From Drosophila miranda (Eukaryota > Arthropoda > Insecta > Diptera > Drosophilidae), in NCBI RefSeq assembly GCF_003369915.1, contig NC_046673.1, positions 9,470,001-9,534,000 of the forward strand: a stretch of 64,000 bases of DNA, given 5' to 3'. How positions within the stretch are numbered: position 1 is the stretch's first letter; each line of letters begins with the position of its first letter. Below the pieces are notes generated by a model. That model had not been told where the DNA came from, ran no database searches, and worked only from the letters and a program-made list of their open reading frames with translations. A program made the position numbers and the translations under genes. Shown piece after piece: positions 61,976 to 64,000 of the stretch.

Positions 61976-64000
61976 GGTGGTGTAGGGGGATCTCTCAATG
62001 CGTTGTGGTCGATAGATGAGCTTTTGCGAGGATCAGCAGGACCAGAAGAAGTAAAGTTCCAATTGGGCCGTTCGAATGTAAGACTTAAATTCAATTACAA
62101 TTTCTGCTGCGGACTCATGCTCGCAGTTTGATTTGCGATAAGATTAACATTCGGCCATAAAAAGTAAGGTGTATGTAGCCAGAACGCTCACACATACACA
62201 CACACACACACACGCCAGAAAAATCGGCTAATGGACAGGTAGCGATGCCGCTTAGCCCGTAACCAAAAAAAAACTACAACAAAAAATGGTCAAACCCGCG
62301 AAAACCACAACCGTTCCGAGCGAGAAATATTAACAAATTAGAGATGCATATGTGATGCTCCTATGTTGTTTATATCGATATATGGATGATATGATTTTTG
62401 GCGGCTTGGAAAAATATCTATATCGATGTATTTGTGCGATCACTTATTGCAGGTGCACATATTATTGTGTTAGCTATAAATAAATAAATCATACTAGTTA
62501 GACTTCATCCCTAGAGCCACTGCCAGGTGGGAGCAAGCAGCTGTCATAAGACGGGATGAAGTCCTCCTGGAGGATATGGTTGCTGGGAAGGAAGTGTCGT
62601 CCGCGTAGGGGGTCAATGTCATATTACTGCGTGCAAAGATGGTGCAAAGTTAGATTCTTTATTTTTATTATTTTAACAAACACGATATATGTATTTTGCC
62701 GCGACAATATTGGCTCTAGTCGAATGCAACACCTATCGATAGGACTGGCCCCTGAAATCACCCCTGAAGGTACGAGTACAATATCGATGTATCGATACAG
62801 GGCAGCCGCCCCCAAATAGGTATGGCACCGATAGCGACGCAGTACATTTTTAAATGTTGAGCAATAAAAAATAACAAAGACCGCAGCAATCGTCGTGACT
62901 GCGCGGACAAAGGGGAAAGACGTGGAAAAATGCACAGATCGCGGCCAGTGCATTTAACAATGTGGAGAAGTATCGATGCGTAAAAAACCAAATGCGGCAG
63001 CCCCAGCCATCAAGACCCACGCCAACACCTCAATAGAAAAAGTAGCAGCAACAGCAAACAAAAATATATAACAGAGAAATCAAAATAAAAGGTATTACGA
63101 GATGTGTGCAGCGTGTGTATGTGTATGTGCTTAATGGAATATATGTAAATACAGTACTTAAATGAAACTCTTTAACTGTATTATTAAAAAAAATAGTTCT
63201 TGTCCCCCTGTATTGTGTGTCTGTGAGTGTGTACAATTCCCTTGGGTCGGTGTTTCAATGCTAAGGAAGTGTGCGATAGTGACGGGTCGCCGCCGCCACT
63301 CAGCTGTGAATGTTTTCGTTTGTTTTTTTTTCTTGTTCCAAAAAAAGTGCAAAGTTATATTTTTATATTTCAGTGTTTTTCAATTCTCTATTGTTTCTAT
63401 GGACGTGTGAATGTGTATTTCATGTCTAATAACATTAAAAAGAAGTATCCTCCACTCAAATTGAATTTACTTTGTGTTGTTGCCATTGTCCCTCCCCTAT
63501 TTGTTAGAGCTCTAACTCCCCAACCATTACCATATACTACGCACTTTGGTTTTGGCCCCGTTTATTGCGTTGTGCTTACCGATTTCTTTTTGTTTTTCGT
63601 TTTGCATTTGCTTTTGCGTTTTAAATCTTATCAGCAATACGACACATGCATAAATAAATATGTACATATGTATATGATCATGTGTCGTGTTTCTTTCACA
63701 CCGTTCTCAACTGTCGTTTGGCCTTAGCCCATATATGCGTGTATGTGTGTGTGTATTTCCCCTCCATAAGCGAAAACCCCTTATCAAACAGCCATGCCCC
63801 ACTCTCCGCACATCATCAGCTTTCATACCACACGACCAACTAAGCAAAAAACTTGAATATATACACATGCATATGTATACGCAGTCAACGACCGCACTCT
63901 TTTGTGTCCTGCGTTTACGCTGACTGCGGTAGTTGTGGGTGGTTGTGTCTAACATGCTCGAACATACATATGTACGTTCATCCATTGGGAAACGATTTTC
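61976..64000. other. rho-4 upstream region with clustered DRE sites
   Basis: Contains the 5' UTR and promoter of rho-4 and then unassigned sequence. TATCGATA-like sites occur at 62374, 62421, 62734, 62782 and 62790. A short open stretch of 36 codons on the plus strand (about 62500-62607, ending EVSSA) could be a last exon or relic, but no splice partner is visible. (CA)n near 62187-62213. Nothing recognised from 62,900 to the end. Confidence 0.5.
62734..62797. promoter_or_regulatory. Cluster of DRE/BEAF-type TATCGATA sites
   Basis: Perfect TATCGATA at 62734-62741 and 62790-62797, plus TATCGATG at 62782. More distant matches lie at 62374 and 62421. This density is typical of housekeeping promoters and BEAF-32 boundaries between divergent genes. 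Confidence 0.5.

Noticed and set aside
62500..62607. Short plus-strand coding fragment ending EVSSA
   Set aside because: Only 36 codons and no clear splice partner or family. Mentioned in the region note but not called as a gene.

Overview
This is a eukaryotic window, almost certainly from a Drosophila X chromosome (Muller element A), and most likely from an obscura-group species. The evidence is short phased introns with GT-AG ends, long AT-rich introns full of simple repeats, and gene models that read cleanly as fly proteins: shaggy (GSK-3), the Tal/SCL-type bHLH gene HLH3B and the EF-hand rhomboid rho-4. There are no bacterial-style operons, tRNAs, rRNAs or CRISPR arrays.

Layout. (1) About 1-28,480, plus strand: shaggy. 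Three alternative coding first exons (6919-8740, 15758-16577, 17212-17329) all end in the same splice phase and can each join a shared kinase core (17484-21541). Two alternative C-termini follow (22229-22236 and 25580-25791), then a long 3' UTR-like tract. Two in-frame microexon candidates interrupt the kinase core; one lies exactly where vertebrate GSK3-beta2 carries its neuronal insert. (2) 29,538-32,876, minus strand: HLH3B and two neighbouring divergent YEATS-like genes. (3) 33-41 kb: repeat-rich. It holds dispersed (GTCY)n-bearing repeats, a degraded Rae1-like pseudogene, an 828-bp TIR element with TA target duplication, and a 3.3-kb array of two repeat units (order B-A-A-A-B-A-B-A). Every A unit carries Motif 6, a DRE and Motif 1 in fixed order, then an ATG-less exon-like stretch and a 5' splice donor. 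(4) 41,641-46,680, minus strand: a nearly complete R1-clade (Waldo-like) non-LTR retrotransposon inserted in a (GT)n microsatellite. (5) 46,843-51,176, plus strand: a gene combining a basic N-terminus, an MBD-like domain, a CxxC-CxxC finger and a degenerate F-box with leucine-rich repeats. (6) 52,260-54,471, minus strand: a divergent folylpolyglutamate-synthase-like gene that has lost key catalytic residues. (7) 57,688-61,975, minus strand: rho-4, with a small membrane-protein gene nested in its first coding intron on the opposite strand.

The most interesting structure is the promoter-bearing array at 37.5-40.8 kb. It reads as five tandem copies of a housekeeping-type promoter plus noncoding first exon. 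It points at the MBD/F-box-LRR gene, whose first coding exon has a 3' splice site just upstream of its ATG. If that link is real, the gene is served by a tandemly amplified promoter, with the retrotransposon sitting in its first intron. Exon boundaries come from reading splice signals and phase only; no transcript data were available.
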